Part shown: positions 42,842 to 51,498 of the stretch, piece by piece
How positions within the stretch are numbered: position 1 is the first letter of the stretch
How the letters are laid out: each line of letters begins with the position of its first letter
From: Bacillota bacterium
GTDB lineage: Bacteria; Bacillota; Clostridia; Acetivibrionales; DSM-1351
NCBI GenBank assembly: GCA_023412275.1
Contig: JAEYNY010000099.1
Location: forward strand, 1 to 64,000
DNA length: 64,000 bases
Direction: 5' to 3'
Position numbers and translations under genes: made by a program
Notes under the pieces: generated by a model
Databases searched by the model: none
Told to the model about the DNA's origin: nothing
Seen by the model: only the letters and a program-made list of their open reading frames with translations

Positions 42842-43807
42842 ATGATTGATGTTGTAGCTCTTGGGGAACTTCTTATAGATTTTACACAAATTCGTTCCAA
42901 TGATGATTCAGCCAGACGCTTTGAACAGAATCCGGGTGGAGCTCCGGCTAATGTGCTAGCAGTATTATCTAAATTTGGAGTAAAGTGTGCTTTTGTTGGC
43001 AAGGTAGGAAACGATGTGTTTGGAGAGTTTTTAAGGAAACAGCTTTTAGATCTTTCAATAGATTGCCGGAATCTTGTTTCAGACCCAAAGCATAATACAA
43101 CCTTAGCCTTTGTTACTTTAGATGATAAGGGGGACAGAAGCTTTAGCTTTTATAGAAATCATGGTGCTGATACGTGTCTTTCAGAAGAGGAAATTGATTT
43201 AGAACTTATTAAGAATTGTAAGGTATTCCATTTTGGAACATTATCAATGACTCATGAGCCTTCACTTTCTGCAACATTAAAAGCTATTGAATATGCCAAG
43301 TCATGCGGAAAAATAATATCCTTTGACCCAAATTACAGAGCACTTTTATGGGATAATGCGGACAGTGCAATCTCAGCAATGAAATACGGGCTGAAGTATG
43401 CAAATATTGCAAAGCTGTCTCTTGAGGAAGCACAAATGGTAACCGGAAAAACATTGCCTGAAGATTGTTTGAAAGAACTCCTTAAATACAATCTTGACTT
43501 CGTAGCTATAACAATGGGCCCTCAAGGCTGTGTTTACGCCACGGATAAGTACATGGGTTCTTTCCCTGAGTATCCGGCGAATGTGGTGGATACGACAGGT
43601 GCTGGAGATACTTTTTGGGGAACACTTATATTCGGATTTTTAAATAATGGTGCAAATTTTCATGAGATTTCGGAAGAAAAGCTTTCAGAAATTGTACTAA
43701 TGGCAAATATAGCTGCTGCAATGAGTACTGAGAAAAAAGGTGCAATACCTTCAATCCCGGAACTTGCTAAAGTCAGAGGGGCTTATAAAGAAATTAATAG
43801 CAAGTAA
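42842..43807 (+). CDS. PfkB-family carbohydrate kinase, probable fructokinase
   Basis: This 321-residue ribokinase-family enzyme has the N-terminal GGAPANVLAVLSKFG sugar-binding segment and the C-terminal DTTGAGDTFWG motif, whose Asp near residue 255 is the catalytic base. The overall pattern is that of fructokinases (ScrK). It is the last gene of the operon, so it should trap the ketose made by the dehydrogenases and epimerase, for example fructose to fructose 6-phosphate. Action on another ketose is possible. Confidence 0.85.
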   Translation: MIDVVALGELLIDFTQIRSNDDSARRFEQNPGGAPANVLAVLSKFGVKCAFVGKVGNDVFGEFLRKQLLDLSIDCRNLVSDPKHNTTLAFVTLDDKGDRSFSFYRNHGADTCLSEEEIDLELIKNCKVFHFGTLSMTHEPSLSATLKAIEYAKSCGKIISFDPNYRALLWDNADSAISAMKYGLKYANIAKLSLEEAQMVTGKTLPEDCLKELLKYNLDFVAITMGPQGCVYATDKYMGSFPEYPANVVDTTGAGDTFWGTLIFGFLNNGANFHEISEEKLSEIVLMANIAAAMSTEKKGAIPSIPELAKVRGAYKEINSK

Positions 43808-43823
43808 GCAATATAAAATTTAC

Positions 43824-43870
43824 TAAAAAACGCTCGATTAGGATTGAATTATCTTAATGAGCGTTTTTAA
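43824..43870 (+). terminator. Terminator of the catabolic operon
   Basis: AAAAACGCTC and GAGCGTTTTT, with inner pairing ATTAGGAT / ATCTTAAT, form a strong hairpin ending in T residues. Confidence 0.88.
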
Positions 43871-43901
43871 TTTTATAATAACAAGAAAACGTAAAAAGTA
43901 T

Positions 43902-43930
43902 TTTAGGGTGATGCTTGAAATGGCTATAAT
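43902..43930 (+). promoter_or_regulatory. Promoter candidate of the antiporter gene
   Basis: TTTAGG, a 17-base spacer and TATAAT lie about 65 bases before the GTG start. Confidence 0.45.
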
Positions 43931-43992
43931 AACATACAGATAATGAATGTCAACAAAAAAGGTAGATCGGTTTTACGTGGAGGACATTAATC

Positions 43993-46026
43993 GTGGACTT
44001 ATTAACAATTATTTTATTATTAATGCTTGGACTACTTATATCTGATATTGTAAGTCATTATATTCCATTTGTCCCTACAGCCTTGACCCAAATTTTGTTT
44101 GGGATAATCATAGCGTTTGTGATTGGGGATTATACTTTTGAAATTGGCGCAGAATGGTTTTTGTTATTGTTTGTTGCACCACTATTGTATAATGACGGAC
44201 GACATTTTTCACGCGTAGAATTATGGGGGATGAGGTCTCAGATCTTTGGCAATGCCTTCATTCTTGTTATACTAACCACAGTGCTCGGCGGTTTTGTAAT
44301 TAACCTGCTTATACCCGGTATTCCAATAGCTGTTGCCTTGGCTTTGGCAGCAGTTCTTTCACCCACAGACCCTGTAGCTGTAAATGGTATTGCCAAAAGG
44401 ATAAAAATACCTGATAAGGTGTTGGTTCTTGTTAGAGGAGAATCATTGATCAATGATGCCTCCGGACTTGTAGCCTTTGAATATGCTATAGCAGCCGCTG
44501 TTACAGGTTATTTTTCTTTGCGAGAGGCGCTTTGGGATTTTTCCTATACATTTCTAATTGGAGCTGTAGCTGGGATATTACTAGGTTTGATTATAACCTT
44601 TGTACGCTTCAGACTGCGTAAAAACGGTATAAATGACAAGGTGTTCCACTCGCTGCTGCAGATTCTGACTCCCTTCGCAGTCTATATAGTTGCTGAGGAT
44701 ATCTTGCATGCTTCGGGAGTTATTGCCGTCGTAACCGCCGGAATTATTCACTCCATTGTCAAGGAACAGACAGAAACATACATTGCTGAAGAACAGTTGC
44801 TCACCGAAAATACTTGGTCAATCGTTTTGTTTGTTTTAAACGGATTTGTGTTCTTATTATTAGGTATGAATATTCCGGCAGCAATGTTTGATACTATTTC
44901 GAACCCTGATATAGGGAACTGGCTAGCTTTGGGATATGTTGCAGTTATCGGACTTGTAATTCTCGCAATTAGATTTGTCTGGTCCTTTTTGAGCAGCGCT
45001 TATAGTTATTATTTCAGGAAAAAAAGTGGTGTTGAAAGGCCGAATGTAAGAGAAGCAATAATTACGACCCTGGCGGGTGTGCGGGGTGCGGTAACCATGG
45101 CTGGAGTCCTTACAGTGCCTGCTTTTTTAGGAAACGGAAAAGTATTCCCAGAACGTTCGCTGCTTCTTTTTATTGCCGCAGGAGTAGTTCTTTTGTTATT
45201 AATTCTTGCAACGGTATTTTTGCCTTTGCTCTGTAAAAAGGAAGCGCCTTCCGGAGGTAAGGAAGAGCGTGAGGATTTGACCTGGGCCAAGAATACACTT
45301 TTGCTGACGGCAATTAAAAAGATCAAATCAGAAACAAATGCTCAAAATGAGTTGGCAGCCTCAGAATTGATTAACGAATATACCGTCAGTTTTCAGAGAA
45401 ATCTTTCGGGACAGCAGTCCGACGAACAGCAAGCAGAATATTATAACAGGAAAACAAATGAGGCACGCTTGCTGGCCTTAAACCTCCAAAGAAAGTATAT
45501 CAACAATCTTTTGGCCAATGATGAAATAAACATAACTGTTTACGACACCATAACTAAATTTTTGAATCTTCGGGAAGAAACTTTGGATAATAATTTACGT
45601 TTCGGAACAATAGTTTTCTTTAAACGAGCCATAGGAGATTTCCGTCGCTTAGGTGTGAAAAAGCACATTTCTTGCGGTGGGGGCTTAGATAATTTACATT
45701 TTGTAAGGGACATTCAGATTAAGGCTATAAGTGTAGCCATTACTGGCTTAGAGGAATACGCCAAAACACAGGAACAGCCGGAGTACGTTTATGCAGTGCT
45801 TCTGGATTATGAAAAAATGTTGCAGCGATTAAAATATACCGGAGAAAGTTATAATGACAGTCTCGAAAACCAAAAGGAAGAATTGCGTTTTGAGGTAATG
45901 GATGCAGTGCATTCTAAAATACGCAAAATGTATGAAGACGGCGAGATAAATGCAAATCAGGAGAAGAACCTGAGGAGATTTATGAACTATATTGAGAGTA
46001 TCGTTTTATATGAACATAACGAATAA
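43993..46026 (+). CDS. CPA1-type Na+/H+ (cation/proton) antiporter
   Basis: This 677-residue membrane protein has about 12 hydrophobic helices in residues 1-420, with the CPA1 features SPTDPVAVNGI near residue 120 and ESLINDASG near residue 152, whose Asn-Asp pair binds the ion. A conserved GVRGAVTMAG segment lies near residue 365. The hydrophilic C-terminal region (about 430-677) is helical and probably regulatory. The GTG start is preceded by GGAGG at 43979. It should exchange Na+ or K+ for protons to control pH and salt. It is monocistronic. Confidence 0.92.
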   Translation: MDLLTIILLLMLGLLISDIVSHYIPFVPTALTQILFGIIIAFVIGDYTFEIGAEWFLLLFVAPLLYNDGRHFSRVELWGMRSQIFGNAFILVILTTVLGGFVINLLIPGIPIAVALALAAVLSPTDPVAVNGIAKRIKIPDKVLVLVRGESLINDASGLVAFEYAIAAAVTGYFSLREALWDFSYTFLIGAVAGILLGLIITFVRFRLRKNGINDKVFHSLLQILTPFAVYIVAEDILHASGVIAVVTAGIIHSIVKEQTETYIAEEQLLTENTWSIVLFVLNGFVFLLLGMNIPAAMFDTISNPDIGNWLALGYVAVIGLVILAIRFVWSFLSSAYSYYFRKKSGVERPNVREAIITTLAGVRGAVTMAGVLTVPAFLGNGKVFPERSLLLFIAAGVVLLLLILATVFLPLLCKKEAPSGGKEEREDLTWAKNTLLLTAIKKIKSETNAQNELAASELINEYTVSFQRNLSGQQSDEQQAEYYNRKTNEARLLALNLQRKYINNLLANDEINITVYDTITKFLNLREETLDNNLRFGTIVFFKRAIGDFRRLGVKKHISCGGGLDNLHFVRDIQIKAISVAITGLEEYAKTQEQPEYVYAVLLDYEKMLQRLKYTGESYNDSLENQKEELRFEVMDAVHSKIRKMYEDGEINANQEKNLRRFMNYIESIVLYEHNE

Positions 46027-46129
46027 TGCCCACTACTTTTTTATCCTAATAGATTCAATTACCAGAAGTATTTACTATTTACCAATAATAGGATACTATT
46101 TTAGTACAAATAAGTAGAGGGGGATTTAC

Positions 46130-47419
46130 ATGTTTAAAAAGGCATTATTGTTAACTATTGTGATCAGCAATATAGTTGTTGGGGCAATGACAACGGGAAC
46201 TGTGGTTGCCACGGAAGTGGTAAAACCCACGGTAACAGCCACTACTAATAATGTTAAATATGGTGATGTTAATATGGATGCTGCAGTTGATTCGGTGGAT
46301 CTGGCATTAATAAAAGCTTATCTCTTAGGTAAATCAAGTACATTACCAAATCTCACAGCTGCGGATGTTACAGGTGACGGTACCCTTGATGCACTTGATT
46401 ACGCTATTCTTAAAAAGTATCTTTTGGGCTTAATCACCACATTGCCTGCTGACGCTGTTGATGATAGCGGGAAGATCCTTGTTCCCCATGAATCATGGAC
46501 GTGTGGAATGGCTGCTGGAATACCTCAGCCTGAAAAAGGAGTACTTGTTTTTGAGACTACCATGAAGCTACAAAACAGTTATGATTTAGGCAAAACCCAA
46601 TATGGACAGAGAAAAGTTTACGTAGTTCAAAGTGGCAGTATAAGCGGCACTAAAATACAAGGTTCTGTAATGTCGGGAGGACTTGACTTTCAGTTGACTC
46701 TTTCAAATGGTGCAATGGAAATAGAACAATTACTAATGTTAAAAGCCAATGACGGAAGTTATATTTATCTAAGAAATGCCGGAACAGCCATAAACCAGAA
46801 TGATGTAAGGATGGTATGGGATTTCGAGGCTCCAAACTCAAGCTCATATAATTGGCTTAACTCCGGTAAATATGTAGGCAGACGTATTATAGACTCAGCA
46901 GCCGGAACAATGAAGATTAGTGTCTACGACGTTTCCAATTTAAATTTCACACCGGATTCCACGAATTCATTAACAGTAACTGAACCGGACGATGTTCCGG
47001 ATCAACCATGGGATTTTAGAAAGGCATATTCTGAAAGAAATGGTAATAAATTTATAACAGAGTCAGTCAGTCTTGGGGCAAGTCAATCGGTAGGGGCAAG
47101 CAAGAGAGGGAGCAGAAACATTATTCCTATAACAGGCGGAACTGTGACCGGAAATCTAACGGCCAAGATATTACCGGCCGGTGCCGATTATCAGAACCTA
47201 TCGAATCCTATGACGATTGATGCCAGATATCTTTGGCAAACTGATGACGGAGAAATCATTATTGTTCGAAATGGAGGCCAATTTGGGTCACTTGTACCTA
47301 CATTCGAAGTTCGGGCAGATAGTAAATACTCATATCTTAACCAAAAGTTATATTTGAGCTCAGACCCCGGTGGTGGAGCAGGCGGTGTTTCAATTACATT
47401 CTACGAAAGTATAAAATAG
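46130..47419 (+). CDS. Secreted dockerin protein with two DUF3237 domains
   Basis: This 429-residue protein has a signal peptide (1-27) and then an N-terminal type I dockerin (about 43-112; DVNMDAAVDSVDLALIKAYL and DVTGDGTLDALDYAILKKYL). Two DUF3237-like barrels follow. The second (about 290-429) is clear, with DARYLWQTDDGEIIIVRNGG; the first (about 120-280) is more divergent (YIYLRNAGTAINQND). DUF3237 is usually a cytoplasmic domain of unknown function, so its presence on a cellulosomal protein is unusual. A binding or accessory role on plant polymer is my guess. Confidence 0.8.
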   Translation: MFKKALLLTIVISNIVVGAMTTGTVVATEVVKPTVTATTNNVKYGDVNMDAAVDSVDLALIKAYLLGKSSTLPNLTAADVTGDGTLDALDYAILKKYLLGLITTLPADAVDDSGKILVPHESWTCGMAAGIPQPEKGVLVFETTMKLQNSYDLGKTQYGQRKVYVVQSGSISGTKIQGSVMSGGLDFQLTLSNGAMEIEQLLMLKANDGSYIYLRNAGTAINQNDVRMVWDFEAPNSSSYNWLNSGKYVGRRIIDSAAGTMKISVYDVSNLNFTPDSTNSLTVTEPDDVPDQPWDFRKAYSERNGNKFITESVSLGASQSVGASKRGSRNIIPITGGTVTGNLTAKILPAGADYQNLSNPMTIDARYLWQTDDGEIIIVRNGGQFGSLVPTFEVRADSKYSYLNQKLYLSSDPGGGAGGVSITFYESIK

Positions 47420-47435
47420 TTAAAAATACATAGTG

Positions 47436-48203
47436 TCAGCTTTTCATTGAGTTGCGGAAGGTACTGGGAGTAGAGCCGGTAATTTGATGAAATTGCCTGA
47501 CAAAATGTTCTACATTGTTATATCCGCAAAGCACCGCTATCTCTGCGATAGTGTGTGGACTATGGATGAGCTGGTCCTTTGCAAAACGAATTCTACAATT
47601 AATTACGTCTTTCATGCAGGAGACACCAAAAGTTGATTTATATAATGCTTGCAGATAGCCTGGACTTAAATGCAGGCTATCTGCCATAGCAGGAACACTC
47701 CAACTATAGCCCGGATTATTATGAATATTTCTGCGTAATTCCAATATTGATTGAAATTGACTGAAGTTTTTCGTGTGTTTGGAGGCTTCGTGTAGCTTGA
47801 TAAATAATACTTTAAGCAAATAGTCAATTGTAAGCTCCCTATAACTGTTACTTAAAGTGTTCTCTGCTACAAGTAATTGAAACAGCTTGTGGCAATACCC
47901 CGGATCAGCCAAAGGGAATGGAATACCCAGAGGGATTGATGCTTCAACAAGATATGGCTCAGCGGAATCAAAGCGAACCCAATCGTTAGCATATTTGTCC
48001 GAACAGGCCCGGTAAAGTATTTTATGATGTGGAGGGTATAACACAGCACTGTTTGCCGGGTATTCTGTCATTTGTCCATTTACCCAGAATTGTGCCGGAG
48101 TCTGTGTAAGCACCAGAAGCCAACAATCATGTCCACCCGGCATATCAAAAACAAAACTTTCGGAGTGAGTAGCATCGTACTCCACATAGTATATATGAGC
48201 CAT
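47436..48203 (-). CDS. AraC-family transcriptional regulator
   Basis: This 255-residue regulator has an N-terminal cupin-like sensing domain (about 1-140) and a C-terminal AraC double helix-turn-helix (about 155-255; YSWSVPAMADSLHLSPGYLQ, then IAEIAVLCGYNNVEHFVRQF). An in-frame TTG 12 bases upstream overlaps the GGAG site, so the ATG is the start. It is divergent from the GH43 gene, which it probably controls in response to an arabinose- or xylose-containing sugar. Confidence 0.88.
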   Translation of the reverse strand: MAHIYYVEYDATHSESFVFDMPGGHDCWLLVLTQTPAQFWVNGQMTEYPANSAVLYPPHHKILYRACSDKYANDWVRFDSAEPYLVEASIPLGIPFPLADPGYCHKLFQLLVAENTLSNSYRELTIDYLLKVLFIKLHEASKHTKNFSQFQSILELRRNIHNNPGYSWSVPAMADSLHLSPGYLQALYKSTFGVSCMKDVINCRIRFAKDQLIHSPHTIAEIAVLCGYNNVEHFVRQFHQITGSTPSTFRNSMKS

Positions 48204-48361
48204 TTCTTTCTCCAATCTTAGAATAAATCAATTTTATCTTAGTATATATCATTGCTTTAACCCGTTCAATATTTTACAATTTTGTTGATATAGCTGTGTA
48301 GCTAAAGCACACGGCATATTAATATTAGCTTCTGAGCGTTTTTACAATTATTTGAAATCAT

Positions 48362-48373
48362 CAACTAAAGTTG
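48362..48373. promoter_or_regulatory. Small palindrome in the AraC/GH43 divergent region
   Basis: CAACTAAAGTTG is a perfect 12-base palindrome 77 bases before the GH43 start. It could be a regulator site; no second copy is obvious. Confidence 0.3.
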
Positions 48374-48449
48374 CACATACTTATATAATGTTATAACAAA
48401 ATGTAAAGATTATAAGTAGTAAAATCATAGCAAAGGAAGGTAAAATATA

Positions 48450-49871
48450 ATGATGGTAAAAAAGCAAGGTTTAAACCCATACCTCCCGTCATGGGAATAT
48501 GTTCCTGACGCAGAACCACATGTTTTTAATGGTAGAGTCTATGCTTATGGCTCTCATGATCGCTTTAACGGTCATGCATACTGCTTGAATGACTATGTAT
48601 GCTGGTCGGCACCTGTAGAGGATTTGTCTGATTGGCGTTACGAAGGTGTTATTTATAAGAAGACAGATGATCCGCAGAATCCTGACAGTAGTGCGTGTTT
48701 GTATGCACCTGACGTTACTCAAGGTCCTGATGGACGTTATTATCTGTACTATGTACTGGATAAGGTTTCAGTTGTTTCGGTGGCAGTTTGTGATACTCCG
48801 GCAGGCAAATATGAATTTTATGGATATGTACATTATTCCGATGGAACACGTCTTGGTGAAAAAGAGGGAGATCAGCCTCAATTCGATCCCGGTGTGTTGA
48901 CAGAAGGAGATAGGACATATCTGTATACCGGATTTTGCGGAAAAGGTGATAAATCAAGAAAGGGCCCTATGGCAACAGTGCTTGGAGCGGATATGCTTAC
49001 GATAGTGGAAAATCCGGTCTTTATAGCACCAAGCGAACCTTATAGTGCAGGCAGTGGATATGAAGGACATGAGTTCTTTGAAGCTCCTTCTATTCGCAAG
49101 AGGGGAGATACCTATTACTTCGTTTATTCCTCTATTGTTTACCATGAATTGTGTTACGCTACCAGTAAACACCCAACCAAGGGCTTTGTTTACCGTGGAG
49201 TAATTGTAAGTAACAGCGATCTTCACATTGATACTTACAAACCGGCGGAAAAACCTATGTTTTATGGTGCCAACAACCATGGTGGTATGTGTGAAATTAA
49301 TGGCAAGTGGTACATTTTTTATCATAGACACACCAATGGAACGAATTTCAGCCGTCAAGGCTGTATTGAGCCTATCACATTCCTTGAAGATGGCTCAATT
49401 CCTCAGGTGGAAATGACTTCTTGTGGCCCAAATGGAGGCCCTCTAGTAGGATATGGAGAATACCCGACTTATCTGGCATGTAACCTCTTCTACAAGGAGG
49501 AATCCGTCTATACGGATTGGACCGGAGCATGGATGGATCATCAGTTCCCTAAGATTACTCAGGACGGAAGAGATGGGGATGAAGAAATTGGCTATATCGC
49601 TAATATGAAGGAATCTGCCACAGCCGGATTTAAGTATTTTGACTGTAAGGGTATTAAGAAAGTCAAAATTAAGGTTCGCGGATATTGCATCGGTGAATTC
49701 GAAATAAAAACAGCCTGGAACGGAACGGTTCTTGGAAAGATACCTGTAGTATTTTCTAATATATGGAAGGAGTATTCTGCGAATATTGTGATACCGGACG
49801 GTGTACATGCATTATATTTCACATATACAGGGTCGGGCAGTGCAAGTTTAGCTTCTTTTGCACTAGAATAA
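48450..49871 (+). CDS. Intracellular GH43 family glycosidase
   Basis: This 473-residue protein has a five-bladed GH43 propeller (about 10-330) and a C-terminal beta-sandwich like CBM6 (about 350-473). The likely catalytic residues are Asp20 (PDAEPHVF, base), the Asp in YAPDVTQ near residue 90, and the Glu in EAPSI near residue 214 (acid). No signal peptide is present, so it should trim imported xylo- or arabino-oligosaccharides in the cytoplasm as an arabinofuranosidase or xylosidase. GGAAGG precedes adjacent ATG codons at 48450 and 48453. Confidence 0.9.
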   Translation: MMVKKQGLNPYLPSWEYVPDAEPHVFNGRVYAYGSHDRFNGHAYCLNDYVCWSAPVEDLSDWRYEGVIYKKTDDPQNPDSSACLYAPDVTQGPDGRYYLYYVLDKVSVVSVAVCDTPAGKYEFYGYVHYSDGTRLGEKEGDQPQFDPGVLTEGDRTYLYTGFCGKGDKSRKGPMATVLGADMLTIVENPVFIAPSEPYSAGSGYEGHEFFEAPSIRKRGDTYYFVYSSIVYHELCYATSKHPTKGFVYRGVIVSNSDLHIDTYKPAEKPMFYGANNHGGMCEINGKWYIFYHRHTNGTNFSRQGCIEPITFLEDGSIPQVEMTSCGPNGGPLVGYGEYPTYLACNLFYKEESVYTDWTGAWMDHQFPKITQDGRDGDEEIGYIANMKESATAGFKYFDCKGIKKVKIKVRGYCIGEFEIKTAWNGTVLGKIPVVFSNIWKEYSANIVIPDGVHALYFTYTGSGSASLASFALE

Positions 49872-49885
49872 GAATGTATAGAAAT

Positions 49886-49944
49886 TAACAAAAAACTAAC
49901 CCTCCAATTGAGCTAAAATTGGAGGGTTAGTTTTTTTGTTAACT
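49886..49944 (+). terminator. Strong terminator after the GH43 gene
   Basis: AAAAACTAACCCTCCAATT pairs perfectly with AATTGGAGGGTTAGTTTTT around a short loop, flanked by A and T runs. Confidence 0.95.
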
Positions 49945-50015
49945 TTTATTAGACAGAGGTTTTGTGCTGTATAGACATGTAAAATATTGATTTAAATGTA
50001 ACAGTTGAGATATAA

Positions 50016-50312
50016 TTGAGGAAATACTTAGTTGAATTGTTATGTAATCAAATAATGTCTACGATATATTCCATTTTAAATGATAAAATCGTTAATGTTT
50101 CTTTTGTTAATGTTTCTTTTAATGAGCAGCCGACTAAGGAAGAATTGAGTACATATGGAGAGGTTGTTGCTTTGAATGAAATGAAAGCTTCTATTAAAAT
50201 CCCCAAAAGTAGCGTTACCAGTGTTGTGAACAGACTACTGACTTCTTGTGATATTCTTGATATTAGTATAGAGGAAACTTCTTTAGAGGATGTTGTAGAA
50301 AAAATAATATAG
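50016..50312 (+). pseudogene. C-terminal fragment of an ABC transporter ATPase
   Basis: The open frame ends with a segment (GEVVALNEMKASIKIPKSSV, then ISIEETSLEDVVEKII) typical of the C-terminal tail of ABC-2-type exporter ATPases. The Walker and signature motifs that should precede it are absent and no good start is seen. It is best read as the 3' remnant of a deleted ABC transporter gene. Confidence 0.55.
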
Positions 50313-50403
50313 AGACAGTTGCTTTATGAAAGTTATGTAAGAGATACAGTATTATCTGATGAATTTTGATGACGGCAGGAGTGCCAGATTGGAGGAGTTA
50401 TTC

Positions 50404-51381
50404 GTGAATGGTTTTTTTATTGGAATTGACATCGGAGGGACTCATATCCGCATTGCAACTTATGATGAGGCTTTTGGGTATATTTCCGACATTAAAAAAG
50501 TAAAGTTTAAAAAATCCGGGAATTGTGAGCTTGAAGTTTCTGAAAATATTTGTGATTTGATAACATCTGCTATAAATGAAAAGAAGCAGAAAAATAAAGT
50601 TTTAAAAGGAATAGGGATTTCCTCGGCTGCACTTTTTGAAAGAACAACCGGAAATATTGTTAAATGGCCAAACAATATGACTTGGAATGGTTTTGAACTA
50701 AAAAAAAATTTGCAGTCAAGATTCAATGTTCCTATTATTATGGAGGACGATGCAAATTCAGCTGCACTTGGAGAAAAACTTGAGGGAGCGGGAAAAGGAC
50801 ATGATAATCTTGCGTACATTACAATTAGTACAGGAGTAGGATGTGGGCTGATTCTTAATAATACACTTATTACTGGTGCAAATGGGTGGGCAGGTGAAAT
50901 AGGCCATATAAAGGTGGCTGAAGACGGGCCGGAATGCAATTGTGGAAATAAAGGATGTCTTCAAGCATTAGTATCGGGGCCTGCACTCTTGAAAAGATTT
51001 AAAGAGTTAAGGCAAGCTGATTTAAGAGATGCCGAGCAGATACAGCTGCCGGAGGTCGCTACTTTAGCAAGGAACGGAGATGCTGACGCAATAGAGGTTT
51101 TTTCTCAAGCCGGGATACATATTGGAAGAATGATATCAAATATTGTTATGTTCCTTGATATTTCCGCTTTTGTTATTGGCGGTGGTGTGGCCGAGGCAGG
51201 AAATATTCTTCTGGAACCAATAAGGGAAACAGTTGTACACCAACTGAAGTACTTTAATAGAAATGTTAAAATAGAAAAATCTACATTAACTGATATTAAT
51301 GGGGTAATAGGAGCACTTGGTCTTATATACAGACATGTAAATAACAAAGAGCCGGAAATGATGCTGAGATTAAGATGTTGA
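50404..51381 (+). CDS. ROK-family sugar kinase
   Basis: This 325-residue kinase has the ATP-binding GIDIGGTHIRIA at the N-terminus, the catalytic Asp in MEDDANSAALGE, and the ROK zinc site CNCGNKGCLQ near residue 180. It lacks the DNA-binding domain of ROK repressors. Glucose, allose, mannose or N-acetylmannosamine could be the substrate. An ATG at 50359 is in frame, but GGAGGAG six bases before the GTG at 50404 decides the start. It lies alone next to the ABC relic. Confidence 0.85.
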   Translation: MNGFFIGIDIGGTHIRIATYDEAFGYISDIKKVKFKKSGNCELEVSENICDLITSAINEKKQKNKVLKGIGISSAALFERTTGNIVKWPNNMTWNGFELKKNLQSRFNVPIIMEDDANSAALGEKLEGAGKGHDNLAYITISTGVGCGLILNNTLITGANGWAGEIGHIKVAEDGPECNCGNKGCLQALVSGPALLKRFKELRQADLRDAEQIQLPEVATLARNGDADAIEVFSQAGIHIGRMISNIVMFLDISAFVIGGGVAEAGNILLEPIRETVVHQLKYFNRNVKIEKSTLTDINGVIGALGLIYRHVNNKEPEMMLRLRC

Positions 51382-51498
51382 TTGAATAGTAACCCATTTT
51401 GTATTTTACTTTATTTTTTGTTATATAAACTCTATAATGAATTAGAGCGTAGAGACATCATTGGAAATATATGAGTTTGAGGAGGATTGACATAAAAT

